64,000 nt of DNA from Aquiflexum sp. TKW24L (GCF_023502205.1 NZ_JAMFLG010000007.1:62001-126000), one strand, 5' to 3'; positions 43,899 to 53,478 are shown, counted from the first letter of the stretch. Notes: generated by a model from the sequence alone, not told the origin. Made by a program: numbers and translations.

Positions 43899-44309
43899 TT
43901 TTACGATTTTCCGCCACTTGGCGCCCAACTCAAATTTAAGATTACAACTGCGGAAAATTTGTCCATAGTCAACAGTCGACAGTCAATAGCCACTTGATTG
44001 CACTTCAGTCTGAGCTTGGTATGGTTTAGGCAATAAAACTTATATATAATTTAAATTGAGTACAAGGTGAATAGACTTGAGTGCTTTAATTTGGACGTTC
44101 AGATGTCCTAAAATTCGATTTAGATAATAATTTAAGTGGCTGGAAACATTGGGTTAAGGGCCCGCTTCTTCAGGCTCTTTTATGTGGGACCACTTCTTTG
44201 GTCCGGCTTGCTAAGGGATATTTAAGTGAATTTGGAAATTGAAAAGGGGGCGGATAATCCTATTTATTTTTTAATTTGCGCCATTCTTTTAAAAAGAACT
44301 GAACAGATA
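43899..44309. other. Gene-free stretch of 411 bp
   Basis: No gene recognised. Contents: a degenerate AGTCAACAGTCGACAGTCAATAG microrepeat near 43966-43990, a GGACCA / TGGTCC hairpin near 44189-44207 without a T tail, and a TTAATTTG box at 44271-44278 that is probably the -10 of the YfhO-like gene. Confidence 0.45.
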
Positions 44310-46736
44310 ATGCAGATCAACTTCAAAAATGACATTTTGCCCCATCTCGTCGGAGTTGCGGTTTTTTACCTCATTGTGTTATTTTATTTCGGCCCGGCTG
44401 TTTTTGATGGCAAAATCATTTTCCAATATGATATCTTACAGTGGGAAGGTGCAGCCAAGGAAGTTATGGATTACCGTGCAGAGACCGGCGAGGAAGCACT
44501 TTGGACCAACAGTATGTTTGGCGGTATGCCGGCATACTTGGTGAGTTTTGAGATTCCCGGCGACATCACCAATTTTTTGATTAAAGTCGTCACTTTAGGA
44601 CTCCCCCATCCCGTAAATTCTTTGTTTTTTGGAATGGTGGCAATGTATATTCTCCTGCTGAGTTTTAAAGTTAGACCCGAATTTTCTGTTGCAGGAGCAG
44701 TAGCTTTTGCATTCAACACATTCCATGTGATAAGTTTAGATGCCGGACACAATGCCAAAATATGGGCTATTTGCCTGATTCCTTTGATTTTGGCGGGGAT
44801 TCATTTGGCTTTCTCAGGGAAAAAGATTTTGGGGCTAGCGCTATTTGCTTTTGGTTTGATGCTCCAACTCAAGTTCAACCACCTTCAGATTACCTATTAC
44901 ACAGTTTTGATCGTATTGATTTATGGAATCGGACAGATTGTTGACGCCTATCAATCCAAGACACTTCCTGCCTTTGGCAAAACCATGCTTATTCTGATTT
45001 TGGGAGCAAGCTTAGCTATTGGATCGAATTTGAGCCGTTTTATGACCGTCCTCGAATATGGCGCTTTTTCTACCAGAGGACAATCCAACATCAGCTCCCC
45101 AAATACCTCAGATGGAGGATTGGACAGAGATTACGCATTCAATTGGTCACAGGGAAAAATGGAAACCTTGACCCTGTTGGTACCTTTTATTTATGGAGGA
45201 GGAAGTGGTGAAGCTTTACCCAAGGATTCCAATTCCGAACAGGCTTTACGAAGCAATGCTGTTGAAAGTGCCCAAGCAACAGGGTTTATTGAAAAAGCTC
45301 CCACTTATTGGGGAGAGCAACCGGGAACTGGCGGACCTATTTATGGCGGGGCAATTATGCTTTTTATGTTTGTTTTGGGTTTGATTTATGCTCCAAAGAC
45401 GTATAAATACATCTTCCTTTCAATAACCATTTTATCCATTTTCCTTGCTTTTGGAAAAAATCTGGCCTGGTTCAATGATTTGATTTTTGATTTTCTTCCG
45501 GGATATAACAAATTCAGGGCGGTTACGATGGCCCTTTCCATTGCTCTTTTTTCAATTCCTGTATTGGGAAGTTTGGGTTTGGAATACCTATTCAGAAGCG
45601 GAGATCATAAATCCATGGTCAAAAATCTTTCCATCGCGCTAGGAAGTACTGCAGGACTGGCTTTGGTATTTGTGCTATTTGCGGGAATGTTTGGATTTAG
45701 GGCACCTGTAGATGCCAACTTGCCGGAATGGCTTGTCGACGCTATCCAGCAGGACAGAAAATCAATGCTTCAAAGCAGTGCCTTTAAAAGTTTTATTTTC
45801 ATTTTGCTTGCTGCAGGTTTGATTTGGGCAAGCCTTAAAAAGAAAATATCTAGTCAAGTTGCGGGATTAACCATTGCTTTATTGATTGCTGTGGATCTTT
45901 GGACTATCAACAAAAGATATTTGAATGAAAGCTCATTTCAATCAAGTCCTTCTGCTCAGTTTTTTGCCAAGTCTCCTGCAGATCTAAAAATCTTGAATGA
46001 TGATGGATATTTTAGGGTAATCAACTTAGAAAATCCCTTCAATGATGCCCGACCAAGTTACTTCTTCAATAGCATAGGCGGCTACCATGGCGCCAAAATG
46101 AAACGTTACCAGGAATTAACTGAAAATGTATTGGGTGCAGAAATTCAGTCTTTTATCCAAAAAGCCCAAGAAGGGAATTTTGAATGGGAAGGATTGAAAG
46201 CACTGAACATGCTCAATACCAAGTATGTGGTGGCCGGTCAGGCTGAAAATGCTGTGTTTACCAATCCTGAGGCAAATGGCCCGGCATGGTTTCCTGCAAC
46301 GATCCGCAATGTCACCTCCAACGAAGATGAAGTCAAACTCATTTCTCAGATGGATACTAAAAATGAAGCAACTGTGAATGAGTCGGAATTTGGTAAAGTC
46401 CAATCAGGATCTGGATCGGTGTCTGTGACTTCCCAAAAACCAAATGAGTTGAAATATTCAATAGATGCTGCCAAAGCCGGTTTGGTTGTCTTTTCTGAGA
46501 TATTCTATCCAAAAGGCTGGAAAGCTTTGGTCAATGGACAGGAAACCGACATTATCCGAACCAATTACCTGCTTCGTGGCATATCTGTGCCGGAGGGAAT
46601 TTCTGAAGTTGTGATGAAATTTGAACCTGATAGTTATTACAAAACCAAAACTGTGACTATCATATTTCAATACCTAATCCTTTTGATTTTGATTGCGGGT
46701 ATATATTTATCGATCAAACCTTTTCTAAAACCATGA
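44310..46736 (+). CDS. YfhO-family polytopic membrane protein (glycosyltransferase-like)
   Basis: 808 residues. A dozen or more membrane helices fill residues 1-590, with the YfhO hallmarks LQWEGAAKEVMDYR, LWTNSMFGGMPAYLVS, AGHNAKIWAICLIPLIL and FLPGYNKFRAVTMALS. A large extracytoplasmic C-terminal part (about 600-780, YHGAKMKRYQELTENV, EIFYPKGWKALVNGQETD) precedes one last helix. Gram-positive YfhO glycosylates lipoteichoic acid; in Bacteroidota the acceptor is unknown. ATG at 44310 is used; earlier codons lie across the promoter. The stop overlaps the methyltransferase start by 4 bp. Confidence 0.85.
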   Translation: MQINFKNDILPHLVGVAVFYLIVLFYFGPAVFDGKIIFQYDILQWEGAAKEVMDYRAETGEEALWTNSMFGGMPAYLVSFEIPGDITNFLIKVVTLGLPHPVNSLFFGMVAMYILLLSFKVRPEFSVAGAVAFAFNTFHVISLDAGHNAKIWAICLIPLILAGIHLAFSGKKILGLALFAFGLMLQLKFNHLQITYYTVLIVLIYGIGQIVDAYQSKTLPAFGKTMLILILGASLAIGSNLSRFMTVLEYGAFSTRGQSNISSPNTSDGGLDRDYAFNWSQGKMETLTLLVPFIYGGGSGEALPKDSNSEQALRSNAVESAQATGFIEKAPTYWGEQPGTGGPIYGGAIMLFMFVLGLIYAPKTYKYIFLSITILSIFLAFGKNLAWFNDLIFDFLPGYNKFRAVTMALSIALFSIPVLGSLGLEYLFRSGDHKSMVKNLSIALGSTAGLALVFVLFAGMFGFRAPVDANLPEWLVDAIQQDRKSMLQSSAFKSFIFILLAAGLIWASLKKKISSQVAGLTIALLIAVDLWTINKRYLNESSFQSSPSAQFFAKSPADLKILNDDGYFRVINLENPFNDARPSYFFNSIGGYHGAKMKRYQELTENVLGAEIQSFIQKAQEGNFEWEGLKALNMLNTKYVVAGQAENAVFTNPEANGPAWFPATIRNVTSNEDEVKLISQMDTKNEATVNESEFGKVQSGSGSVSVTSQKPNELKYSIDAAKAGLVVFSEIFYPKGWKALVNGQETDIIRTNYLLRGISVPEGISEVVMKFEPDSYYKTKTVTIIFQYLILLILIAGIYLSIKPFLKP

Positions 46737-47449
46737 GCAAAAAAGAAGAAGTAAAGGTATTTTACGATGAATATGTGCTCAAACAGGAAAAGATCGGTAT
46801 CAATTCCCGTCATATTTCCATCATTGACAAACTCGTCCAATCGGGTCTGAAGTCAAATCACAAAGTATTAGAAGTGGGCTGCGGGATTGGAACAGTCAGT
46901 CAGTTAATTGCCAAAAAAACATCGAAAGGAAAAATCCTTGCTGTTGATATCAGCGAGAAAAGTATCGAAAAAGCAAAGATTCTCTGGAAGCAATTTTCCA
47001 ATCTAAGTTTCGAGGTTTCTGACATGAGTGATTTTACCAAATCCGGTCAGACTTTTGATTATTTTGTGTTTCCGGATGTTCTAGAACATATTCCAGTGGA
47101 TCAGCACCCCAACCTATTTGAAAGAATCAATGCCCATTCACACAAAGATTCTGTGGTGTTTATCCATATTCCTGCTCCAAGATTTTTGCAGTACAACATC
47201 AACAATGAACCTGATAAACTTCAGATCATTGACCAACCTTTGGATACAGCTACTTTGGTTGGTGTCTTGAGGGACAATAGATACTATCTTGACAAAATGG
47301 AAACTTATGCTGTCTTTTTCGAAGAAAAGGATTATCAGTATTTCGTGTTCAGAAGAAATAACAAGATTACCAAAAACACGCTGAGAGGAAAATGGCCCGT
47401 TTTTATGGAACGAACTTTTCTTAAAATCAAAAACAGTATCTTTCTGTAG
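46733..47449 (+). CDS. Class I SAM-dependent methyltransferase
   Basis: 238 residues. The SAM-binding motif I is VLEVGCGIGTVSQLIAKK, followed by ILAVDISEKSIEKAK and FDYFVFPDVLEHIPVDQHP. No membrane segment. Given its neighbours, the likely target is a sugar or lipid-linked glycan intermediate, but the sequence does not show this. It overlaps the YfhO-like gene by an ATGA, so it is translationally coupled. Confidence 0.88.
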   Translation: MSKKEEVKVFYDEYVLKQEKIGINSRHISIIDKLVQSGLKSNHKVLEVGCGIGTVSQLIAKKTSKGKILAVDISEKSIEKAKILWKQFSNLSFEVSDMSDFTKSGQTFDYFVFPDVLEHIPVDQHPNLFERINAHSHKDSVVFIHIPAPRFLQYNINNEPDKLQIIDQPLDTATLVGVLRDNRYYLDKMETYAVFFEEKDYQYFVFRRNNKITKNTLRGKWPVFMERTFLKIKNSIFL

Positions 47450-47485
47450 CCAATTTCTCAACCAACAAATTCAGTCAAACTTCCC

Positions 47486-48508
47486 ATGATTATTTACACC
47501 TATCCTGTACGGACAGCTTTTACGGATAGAGATGTCGAAATGATCGAGACGGAATTTGGCATCAAACAACTTCCTTTTACCCAAAATCCTGTTGCCCTTC
47601 CATTTTACTATATTCTCCAATTTTTTCAATTGGTAATTTTATTGCCAAAAACTACTTTTTATCTCTGTTTTTTTGGAGGCTACCATTCGGTCTTACCCAC
47701 CCTATTTGGGAGGATTTTCGGGAAAAAAGTATTTATCCAATGCGGTGGCACCGATGCTGTGAATATGCCTGAGATCAATTATGGAAATTTCCGAAAGAAA
47801 TGGCTGAGATTGGCTACTATTTACAGTTTCAAAAACTGCACAAAAATCCTTCCTGTCGCAGATTCGCTTATCCAGTCTAAATATAAGTACGATCCAACCA
47901 TTTCATCCAAACAAGGTTTGAAAAACCTGATTCCTGATTTGAAAACTCCGATCCAAACCATTTACAATGGATTCGATACTGACTTTTGGATGGACTTTGG
48001 AAAAGAAAGGAAGCCGATGACATTCATCACAGTGGCAAAAGGAATTTCCAATCCAGTCAGAGCTAGGATCAAAGGTATTGACATGATCGAATTGATTGCC
48101 TTGAGATTTCCAGAAGCAACATTTACCTTGGTCGGTGATTTTGACTATGTCCCAATGGCGAAAAATATTACCACCACAGGACCACAAGACAAAGCTGGAT
48201 TGAGGGAAATGTTCAATTCTCACCGCTATTATTTGCAATTATCGACCTCGGAAGGATTCCCAAACGCCTTGGCGGAAGCCATGCTGTGTGGTTGCGTTCC
48301 GATTGGTTCTGCTGTAGGCGACATTCCAATGATTATAGGAGATACCGGTTTTATTTTAAAGCAAAAAGATCCTGATCATTTGGAAAAAATAATCGCGAAG
48401 GCTTTTCTAATCGATTTTGATACCCAAAGAACAAAATCAAGAGATAAAATTTTAAAAGATTATCCTTATTCCAAAAGGAAAAAGGAATTATTGGAATTGT
48501 TTAACTGA
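47486..48508 (+). CDS. GT4-type glycosyltransferase
   Basis: 340 residues with the GT-B C-terminal donor domain: TFTLVGDFDYV, then the signature LSTSEGFPNALAEAMLCGCVPIGSAVGDIPMIIGDTGF, in which the conserved EGFPNALAEAM region binds the nucleotide-sugar phosphate. The N-terminal acceptor half is short and begins MIIYTYPVRTAFTDRD. It probably adds one sugar to a lipid-linked glycan. Second last gene of the YfhO-methyltransferase-GT-flippase cluster; 8 bp before the flippase. Confidence 0.88.
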   Translation: MIIYTYPVRTAFTDRDVEMIETEFGIKQLPFTQNPVALPFYYILQFFQLVILLPKTTFYLCFFGGYHSVLPTLFGRIFGKKVFIQCGGTDAVNMPEINYGNFRKKWLRLATIYSFKNCTKILPVADSLIQSKYKYDPTISSKQGLKNLIPDLKTPIQTIYNGFDTDFWMDFGKERKPMTFITVAKGISNPVRARIKGIDMIELIALRFPEATFTLVGDFDYVPMAKNITTTGPQDKAGLREMFNSHRYYLQLSTSEGFPNALAEAMLCGCVPIGSAVGDIPMIIGDTGFILKQKDPDHLEKIIAKAFLIDFDTQRTKSRDKILKDYPYSKRKKELLELFN

Positions 48509-48516
48509 TTTACGAA

Positions 48517-49995
48517 TTGGAAAAATTTGCCCGCCAAAGTATCCTAACCACCCTCTCCCATTACTTGGGAGTTGTAATTGGGTATTTCAATGTGCTTTGG
48601 CTTTTTCCCTATTCTTTGGCACCTGAGCAAATCGGTATATTCAGAACGGTCCAGGACATGGCAATGCTACTGGTTCCTTTTGCACAGTTAGGACTTGGAA
48701 ACGCCATCACCCGGTTTTTTCCTCAATTGAAATCCAAACAGGGATCTTTTCTCACATTTAGTGTTTTGGTAACCTTATTTGGGTTTATTTCTGTTTCCCT
48801 GCTGTTTTTTATTTTCAAAGATCAGATTATTTCCGCCTTCGCCGTAAATTCACCACAAGTCATTGACTTTTTTATAGTCGTGTTGCTGATCACCCTTTTT
48901 GCGGTAGTCAATACTGTTTTGGATGCATTTAGCAGGTCATATATGAAAATCGCCATCCCAACTTTACTTAGGGAGGTTTTGCTGCGATTGCTTTCAACCA
49001 TACTTGTTTCCCTATATCTAATTGGATGGATTGAATTTGACCAAATGGTTTGGGGATTGGCATTGAATTATTTGATCGTGCTCATGACTCTAATGGTCTA
49101 TATGTTCCGGATTGGAATATTTGACCTCAAATTAGATTTTGATTTTGGGAGAAAAGGATTCAAATCTGAGTTTTTGATTTACAGCTTCATCACTTTACTC
49201 GGAACTGCGGGTGGAATTTTGATCATGAAAATTGACAGCCTCATGGTGAGTTCCATGATCGGTTTGGAAGCCAATGCGATTTACAACATTGCTTTTTCTA
49301 TTGCCATAGTGATGGAAATGCCTCGAAGGGCCATATCACAAGTCAGTATGCCGGTGGTGGCTGATTATTTTTCCCGTCAAGAATTTTCAAAAATCAACCA
49401 GCTTTACAAAGACATTGCTGTGAATCAAACCTTGATATGCATTTTGCTGTTTCTTGGAATTTGGTCAAATATTGATAATCTATATCATTTTGTTCCCAAC
49501 AAATCCATATATGAAGCGGGAAAATGGGTAGTCCTTTGGATCGGATTTGGAAAAATGTGTGATGTGGTTTTTTCTATTAACGGCGAAATTATCGTTTTTT
49601 CAAAGTACTATATCTTCAACATTACAGCGACAGTTATCATGAGTGTTGCTGTGGTTATGTTTAATCTTTTGCTTATTCCAACTTATGGGATCGAAGGTGC
49701 CGCTTTTGCTTCATTTTTGGCTATGTTCCTTTATAATTTTATCAAATACATTTATATCAAAATCCAGCTTTCGTTTGAACCATTTTCTTGGGATGTATTG
49801 AAAATCATAGTTTTGGGGATGGCGATTTACTTTGTCCAAGCCTACATTTTCAAAGATTTTGAAACCGGTATAGCGGATTTACTCATCAGGTCAATTGCCA
49901 TAACAATCATGTATTTCTTTGGAATATTTGTTTTGGGAATAGCTAAAGAGCATCAGAAAAAAGTAATTCAAAAAATAAAAGGGCTCAGGCCTTAG
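48517..49995 (+). CDS. Polysaccharide flippase (Wzx/MATE-like)
   Basis: 492 residues with about 14 membrane helices, starting from a TTG (MEKFARQSILTTLSHYLGV). The N-terminus RQSILTTLSHYLGVVIGYFN and mid-region GTAGGILIMKIDSLMVSSMIG and the C-terminal YGIEGAAFASFLAMFLYN match the polysaccharide-transporter family that flips lipid-linked oligosaccharide across the inner membrane. No ATG lies upstream in frame. It ends the glycan cluster. Confidence 0.88.
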   Translation: MEKFARQSILTTLSHYLGVVIGYFNVLWLFPYSLAPEQIGIFRTVQDMAMLLVPFAQLGLGNAITRFFPQLKSKQGSFLTFSVLVTLFGFISVSLLFFIFKDQIISAFAVNSPQVIDFFIVVLLITLFAVVNTVLDAFSRSYMKIAIPTLLREVLLRLLSTILVSLYLIGWIEFDQMVWGLALNYLIVLMTLMVYMFRIGIFDLKLDFDFGRKGFKSEFLIYSFITLLGTAGGILIMKIDSLMVSSMIGLEANAIYNIAFSIAIVMEMPRRAISQVSMPVVADYFSRQEFSKINQLYKDIAVNQTLICILLFLGIWSNIDNLYHFVPNKSIYEAGKWVVLWIGFGKMCDVVFSINGEIIVFSKYYIFNITATVIMSVAVVMFNLLLIPTYGIEGAAFASFLAMFLYNFIKYIYIKIQLSFEPFSWDVLKIIVLGMAIYFVQAYIFKDFETGIADLLIRSIAITIMYFFGIFVLGIAKEHQKKVIQKIKGLRP

Positions 49996-50534
49996 AGTGT
50001 TACCAAACCTCTTTACTGACAGGATTTGAGCTGCCTGGAGATCCGCAAACTTCCACTGTTATCCTGCATCCTGAGATGCGAGGTCCTTTATTGCTAAAAG
50101 ATGAGGCCTGTTTTTGGAAAGGGCTTCACTCGGGATTGTTTTATAATTGTGAAGTCGGAACATGTCGGCGACCCGAGCCATTTGTGCAAATATACAAATT
50201 ATGATAGAAACAATAGCCCTGATTTGCTCAATATTGCCAAATTCCGTCACCCACCAAGCAGAATTTCCGCACAAAGGAAGAATACCCCGAAATGACCAAA
50301 AATCATTTTGTTCAGAACATATAATATGTATTTTTATTGGGTAAAAATTTAAAAAAACTTGACCTTCAAGAGATATAACATTAGATCCAAACGATTCAAA
50401 TCAATATTTAAAAATAACAGTACAATAATTCGAATAACATTTTGAATTAATAAATTGACAAAATTTTATTCTCCAATCCATTATTTTTCATCATCGGATT
50501 CGCTTAACTTTGTGGTTCGAAAAGGCTAAAAAAA
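49996..50534. other. Gene-free stretch of 539 bp with a GC-richer, possibly structured island
   Basis: 50010-50290 is richer in GC than its surroundings and open over 71 codons on the minus strand (50059-50274; MFRLHNYKTIPSEALSKNR in the middle), but it has no domain and no convincing ribosome site. The minus strand also has a TATATTTG box (about 50193-50200) followed by short hairpins such as GCATC-TCAG-GATGC. An interspersed repeat or a small RNA is possible. 50340-50500 is plain AT-rich DNA. Confidence 0.4.
50505..50512 (+). promoter_or_regulatory. Probable -10-like box of the usp promoter
   Basis: TAACTTTG matches TAnnTTTG, 22 bp before the usp ATG. The -33 position holds TTAT, a weak match. 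Confidence 0.5.
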
Positions 50535-51458
50535 ATGTATCAGATAAAAAAGCTCATCGTCTGCCTTGACCAAAGTGATTTGGATTATACCCTTGTTAGG
50601 TTTGCCTCATTTGTTGCAAAGGTGAATCAGACTAAAAAAATCTATTTTGCAAATGTCATAAGAAACCTACAGATTCCTAAAGAGGTCTTAGAGGAGTTTC
50701 CCAATCTCATAGATAATATGGTAGAGGAAAGGAAGCGGCAGATGAAGGAAGTCGTTGATAGTAACTTTGGAAAAAGGGAGGACATTGAATTCTCATTTGT
50801 AGTGAAGGAAGGTCAATTGAGCAAGAAAATCTTAAAACTTGCCCACGAAAAATCTGCTGACATGATCATTGTAGGCAGAAAAGTAACCCTTCCCGGTACC
50901 GGAGTCATTTCCCAAAGACTTGCCAGAAGGGCGAGTTGTTCTCTATTGATCATACCAGAAAAATCCGAACCAAAAATAGACAAACTCCTTGTACCATCAG
51001 ATTTTTCAGATTATTCCAAAGATGCATTGGAAGAAGCGGTAATAATTGTAGAAAAATACGGTGGGAAAGCTGAAATTATTTGTCAAAATGTTTTCACCGT
51101 TCCATCGGGATATCATTTTACAGGCAAAAGCTATGAAGAATTTACCTCCATTATGCTCATGCATGCAGAGATAAATTTCAAGAAATTCATCAGAAACATT
51201 GATACCAAAAACATCAAGATCACCCCCATCTATACGCAGGATGACGACGATGATCCCGTGGAAGAGATAATCGCCAAAGCAAAAGAAATAAGTGCTGACG
51301 CAATTATTATTGGGGCAAAAGGGAGAACCGCAGCTACAGCATTATTTATCGGAAGCATGGCAGAGCGATTGATCCAGCTTAACGAATCCTTTCCGCTTTT
51401 GGTCACAAGACCAAAAGGAAAAAATGCCGGAATTTTAGATTATATCTTGGAAATTTAG
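50535..51458 (+). CDS. Tandem universal stress protein
   Basis: 307 residues containing two USP domains (about 1-150 and 155-300). Each has the alpha/beta fold with a start of the type LIVCLDQSD and LLVPSDFSDYS. The second holds the ATP-loop G-x2-G-x9-G-(S/T) as GAKGRTAATALFIGSMAERL; the first has an altered loop (GRKVTLPGTGVISQRLARR). Cytoplasmic; roles in stress and energy limitation are inferred from the family. Monocistronic, with its own terminator. Confidence 0.9.
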   Translation: MYQIKKLIVCLDQSDLDYTLVRFASFVAKVNQTKKIYFANVIRNLQIPKEVLEEFPNLIDNMVEERKRQMKEVVDSNFGKREDIEFSFVVKEGQLSKKILKLAHEKSADMIIVGRKVTLPGTGVISQRLARRASCSLLIIPEKSEPKIDKLLVPSDFSDYSKDALEEAVIIVEKYGGKAEIICQNVFTVPSGYHFTGKSYEEFTSIMLMHAEINFKKFIRNIDTKNIKITPIYTQDDDDDPVEEIIAKAKEISADAIIIGAKGRTAATALFIGSMAERLIQLNESFPLLVTRPKGKNAGILDYILEI

Positions 51459-51484
51459 GTAGCTATTGAATAGAATTGAATCTT

Positions 51485-51527
51485 AATCCGGTTTTTGGGC
51501 TTCATCCTAAAGACCGGATTTTTTTTT
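51485..51527 (+). terminator. Terminator of the universal stress protein gene
   Basis: AATCCGGT / ACCGGATT stem with a 20-nt loop, followed by nine T. Confidence 0.85.
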
Positions 51528-51606
51528 AATCCTACCTTTAAGAAACAGCTAGAAGACAGTAACTTCAAAAACAAATTTGCAGGAATTAAACCTCTTGTCA
51601 AAATTC

Positions 51607-52170
51607 ATGTCAAACAGCCCGATGATATCAATCAGTGACCTAGAACTTTTAGAATTGATCCGAAATCCCAAATCAAAGGAAAGAGGGTTTAGGTTGCTTG
51701 TTGAGATGTATCAAAAAAAGGTGTACAACATAATCCGAAAAATGCTGATTATCCACGAAGATGCTGATGATGTCACCCAAAATACTTTCATCAAAGCCTT
51801 TAGGAACATTGAAAATTTTCATGGAAACTCTACCCTCTTCACATGGTTGTATAGGATAGCTACAAATGAAAGCCTCAATTTTCTGGAAAAAAAAAAAAGA
51901 AGGTATTTCTTCCCCATTGAGGACCACATGGAGGCCATGTCCGGATATCTGGACCAATCAGCATTAATCACCGGAGAAGAGATTGAAATCCGCTTGCAAA
52001 AAGCCTTGCTAAAACTTCCCGACAAACAGCGTCTCGTCTTCAATATGAGGTATTATGACGACCTGAGCTATGACCAAATCAGTCAGATTACAGAAACTTC
52101 AGTGGGAGCTTTGAAAGCTAGCTACCATCACGCTGTCAAAAAAATAGAAAATGAACTTCATGCTGAGTAA
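51607..52170 (+). CDS. ECF-type RNA polymerase sigma factor
   Basis: 187 residues. Region 2 (about 20-95, VYNIIRKMLIIHEDADDVTQNTFIKAFRNI and TWLYRIATNESLNFL read in pieces) and region 4 (about 125-185, LPDKQRLVFNMRYYDDLSYDQISQ) are complete, with no extra domain, as in ECF sigma factors. ATG at 51607 is used; an upstream TTG adds ten non-conserved residues. A TACCTTTA box at 51533-51540 is a weak promoter candidate. It heads an operon with a membrane protein and a Spy-like protein. Confidence 0.92.
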   Translation: MSNSPMISISDLELLELIRNPKSKERGFRLLVEMYQKKVYNIIRKMLIIHEDADDVTQNTFIKAFRNIENFHGNSTLFTWLYRIATNESLNFLEKKKRRYFFPIEDHMEAMSGYLDQSALITGEEIEIRLQKALLKLPDKQRLVFNMRYYDDLSYDQISQITETSVGALKASYHHAVKKIENELHAE

Positions 52171-52206
52171 ACCTCTGTAAATTAATGATGTCTAAAGGAT
52201 TGAATT

Positions 52207-52581
52207 ATGGAAAACCTATCTAATATCAATATTTTCAAAACACCCGAAGGATATTTCGAAAGTCTGCCCGACCGAGTCTTGGAGAAAAATGAAAAAAGAA
52301 AAACTCGGACCATGTCTTTTGTTCAGATGACTGCAGCAGCAGCTGTGGTTGTGATCGGGGTTTTCTTCTTTGTGATCAAAAATGAGATTTCTATTGACCA
52401 GAGCATTGAGGCAAATTTGGAACAGGAAATTGATTTATATATCAATTCAGGTCAATGGGAGGCAGAAGATATCCTGTCCTTTTCAGATAATCCCAATTTG
52501 ATCCTGGATGAAATAATAAAGGAAGAATGGGGAACTGTAGAAAATAACCAACCGGGTTTTGAAATAGATGAGTGGTGGTAA
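52207..52581 (+). CDS. Small membrane protein, probable anti-sigma partner
   Basis: 124 residues. An N-terminal cytoplasmic piece with FKTPEGYFESLPDRVLEK, a motif often seen at the start of Bacteroidota proteins encoded after ECF sigma genes, then one membrane segment (about 40-60, AAAAVVVIGVFFFVI), then an acidic periplasmic tail ending EIDEWW. No classical zinc anti-sigma motif (HxxxCxxC) is present. The anti-sigma role is inferred from gene order and topology only. Confidence 0.65.
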   Translation: MENLSNINIFKTPEGYFESLPDRVLEKNEKRKTRTMSFVQMTAAAAVVVIGVFFFVIKNEISIDQSIEANLEQEIDLYINSGQWEAEDILSFSDNPNLILDEIIKEEWGTVENNQPGFEIDEWW

Positions 52582-52592
52582 ACCTAAAAAAG

Positions 52593-53048
52593 ATGAAAAA
52601 AATATTGATGATAATAGCTGTCATGATGTTCTTTGGCAATACGGCTTTTGCCCAAAAACCAACTACAGAGTATGACAAAGAGAAACTGGAAGCTGCAAGA
52701 GTAGCGTTCATTACAAACAGGCTGGATCTGAAGCCCGAACAGGCCGAGAAATTCTGGCCGCTTTTCAACCAATATAATGATGAGCGCACCCAGATGATGA
52801 ACAATGTTTCATCCCTTAACCGGGAATCAATGCAGGATTTGACAGAAGCTAGGGCAAAAGAAATAATTCAGAAGCGGTTTTCTATCCAACAACAGTTACT
52901 GGATAGAGAAAAAGTTTTTACGGAAGAAATAACTAAGGTTATTTCCCCCCAACAGGCAATTAAACTTGGAGGAGTAAACCGGGAATTTACCCGTCAGGTG
53001 TATCAGAGACACCGGGGTGGTAGAGACGGTGGACCAAAGAACCAATAA
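52593..53048 (+). CDS. Periplasmic Spy/CpxP-like protein
   Basis: 151 residues. Signal peptide MKKILMIIAVMMFFGNTAFAQ. The helical body carries a LTxxQ-type motif (LDLKPEQAEKFWPLFNQYND) and a later ISPQQAIKLGG, as in Spy/CpxP-like chaperones and stress sensors that bind unfolded envelope proteins. ATG at 52593 chosen, 11 bp after the preceding stop and in the sigma operon. The tail is basic and glycine-rich (RHRGGRDGGPKNQ). Confidence 0.82.
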   Translation: MKKILMIIAVMMFFGNTAFAQKPTTEYDKEKLEAARVAFITNRLDLKPEQAEKFWPLFNQYNDERTQMMNNVSSLNRESMQDLTEARAKEIIQKRFSIQQQLLDREKVFTEEITKVISPQQAIKLGGVNREFTRQVYQRHRGGRDGGPKNQ

Positions 53049-53079
53049 AAAAAAGCAGCCTTACAGCTGCTTTTTTTTA
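53046..53079. terminator. Bidirectional terminator between the sigma operon and mscL
   Basis: AGCAGC / GCTGCT stem with a CTTACA loop, flanked by eight A on the left and eight T on the right. It overlaps the mscL stop codon. Confidence 0.85.
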
Positions 53080-53478
53080 TTTATTTTTTAGTAAATCTCT
53101 AATTTCCTCGAGAAGAAGCTCAGATTTAGGTGGTGCGGGTGGCGGTGCAGGTGCTTCGACCTCTTTCTTTTTGAAAGAGTTCATTCCCTTGATTGCCATA
53201 AAGATTACAAATGCGATAATCAGAAAATCGACTACATTCTGAATAAAATTACCATAACTCAGAACTACTGCAGGCAATTCTCCTTCTGCTTCTTTGATGA
53301 CTATACTGAGATCTTTGAAATCAACACCGCCCAACATTACCCCTATGGGAGGCATGATAATGTCATTGACAAAAGATGAAACTATTTTGCCGAATGCACC
53401 GCCGATGATTACTGCGACTGCCAAATCGACTACGTTGCCTTTCATGGCAAACTCCTTAAATTCTTTAATTAGGCTCAT
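53077..53478 (-). CDS. mscL: Large-conductance mechanosensitive channel
   Basis: 133 residues, the usual MscL length. [35 protein letters not shown] covers the N-terminal amphipathic helix and TM1 pore helix (read in pieces), then [15 protein letters not shown], a periplasmic loop, TM2 ([20 protein letters not shown]) and a Pro-rich cytoplasmic bundle ([22 protein letters not shown]). It releases solutes during hypo-osmotic shock. Convergent with the sigma operon. Confidence 0.96.
   Translation of the reverse strand: MSLIKEFKEFAMKGNVVDLAVAVIIGGAFGKIVSSFVNDIIMPPIGVMLGGVDFKDLSIVIKEAEGELPAVVLSYGNFIQNVVDFLIIAFVIFMAIKGMNSFKKKEVEAPAPPPAPPKSELLLEEIRDLLKNK

Noticed and set aside
44185-44210. Terminator after araA
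   Set aside because: GGACCA / TGGTCC hairpin is present but lacks a T run and is about 290 bp from araA.
50059-50274. 71-residue minus-strand gene
   Set aside because: No recognisable domain or ribosome site; kept only as an observation about the region.
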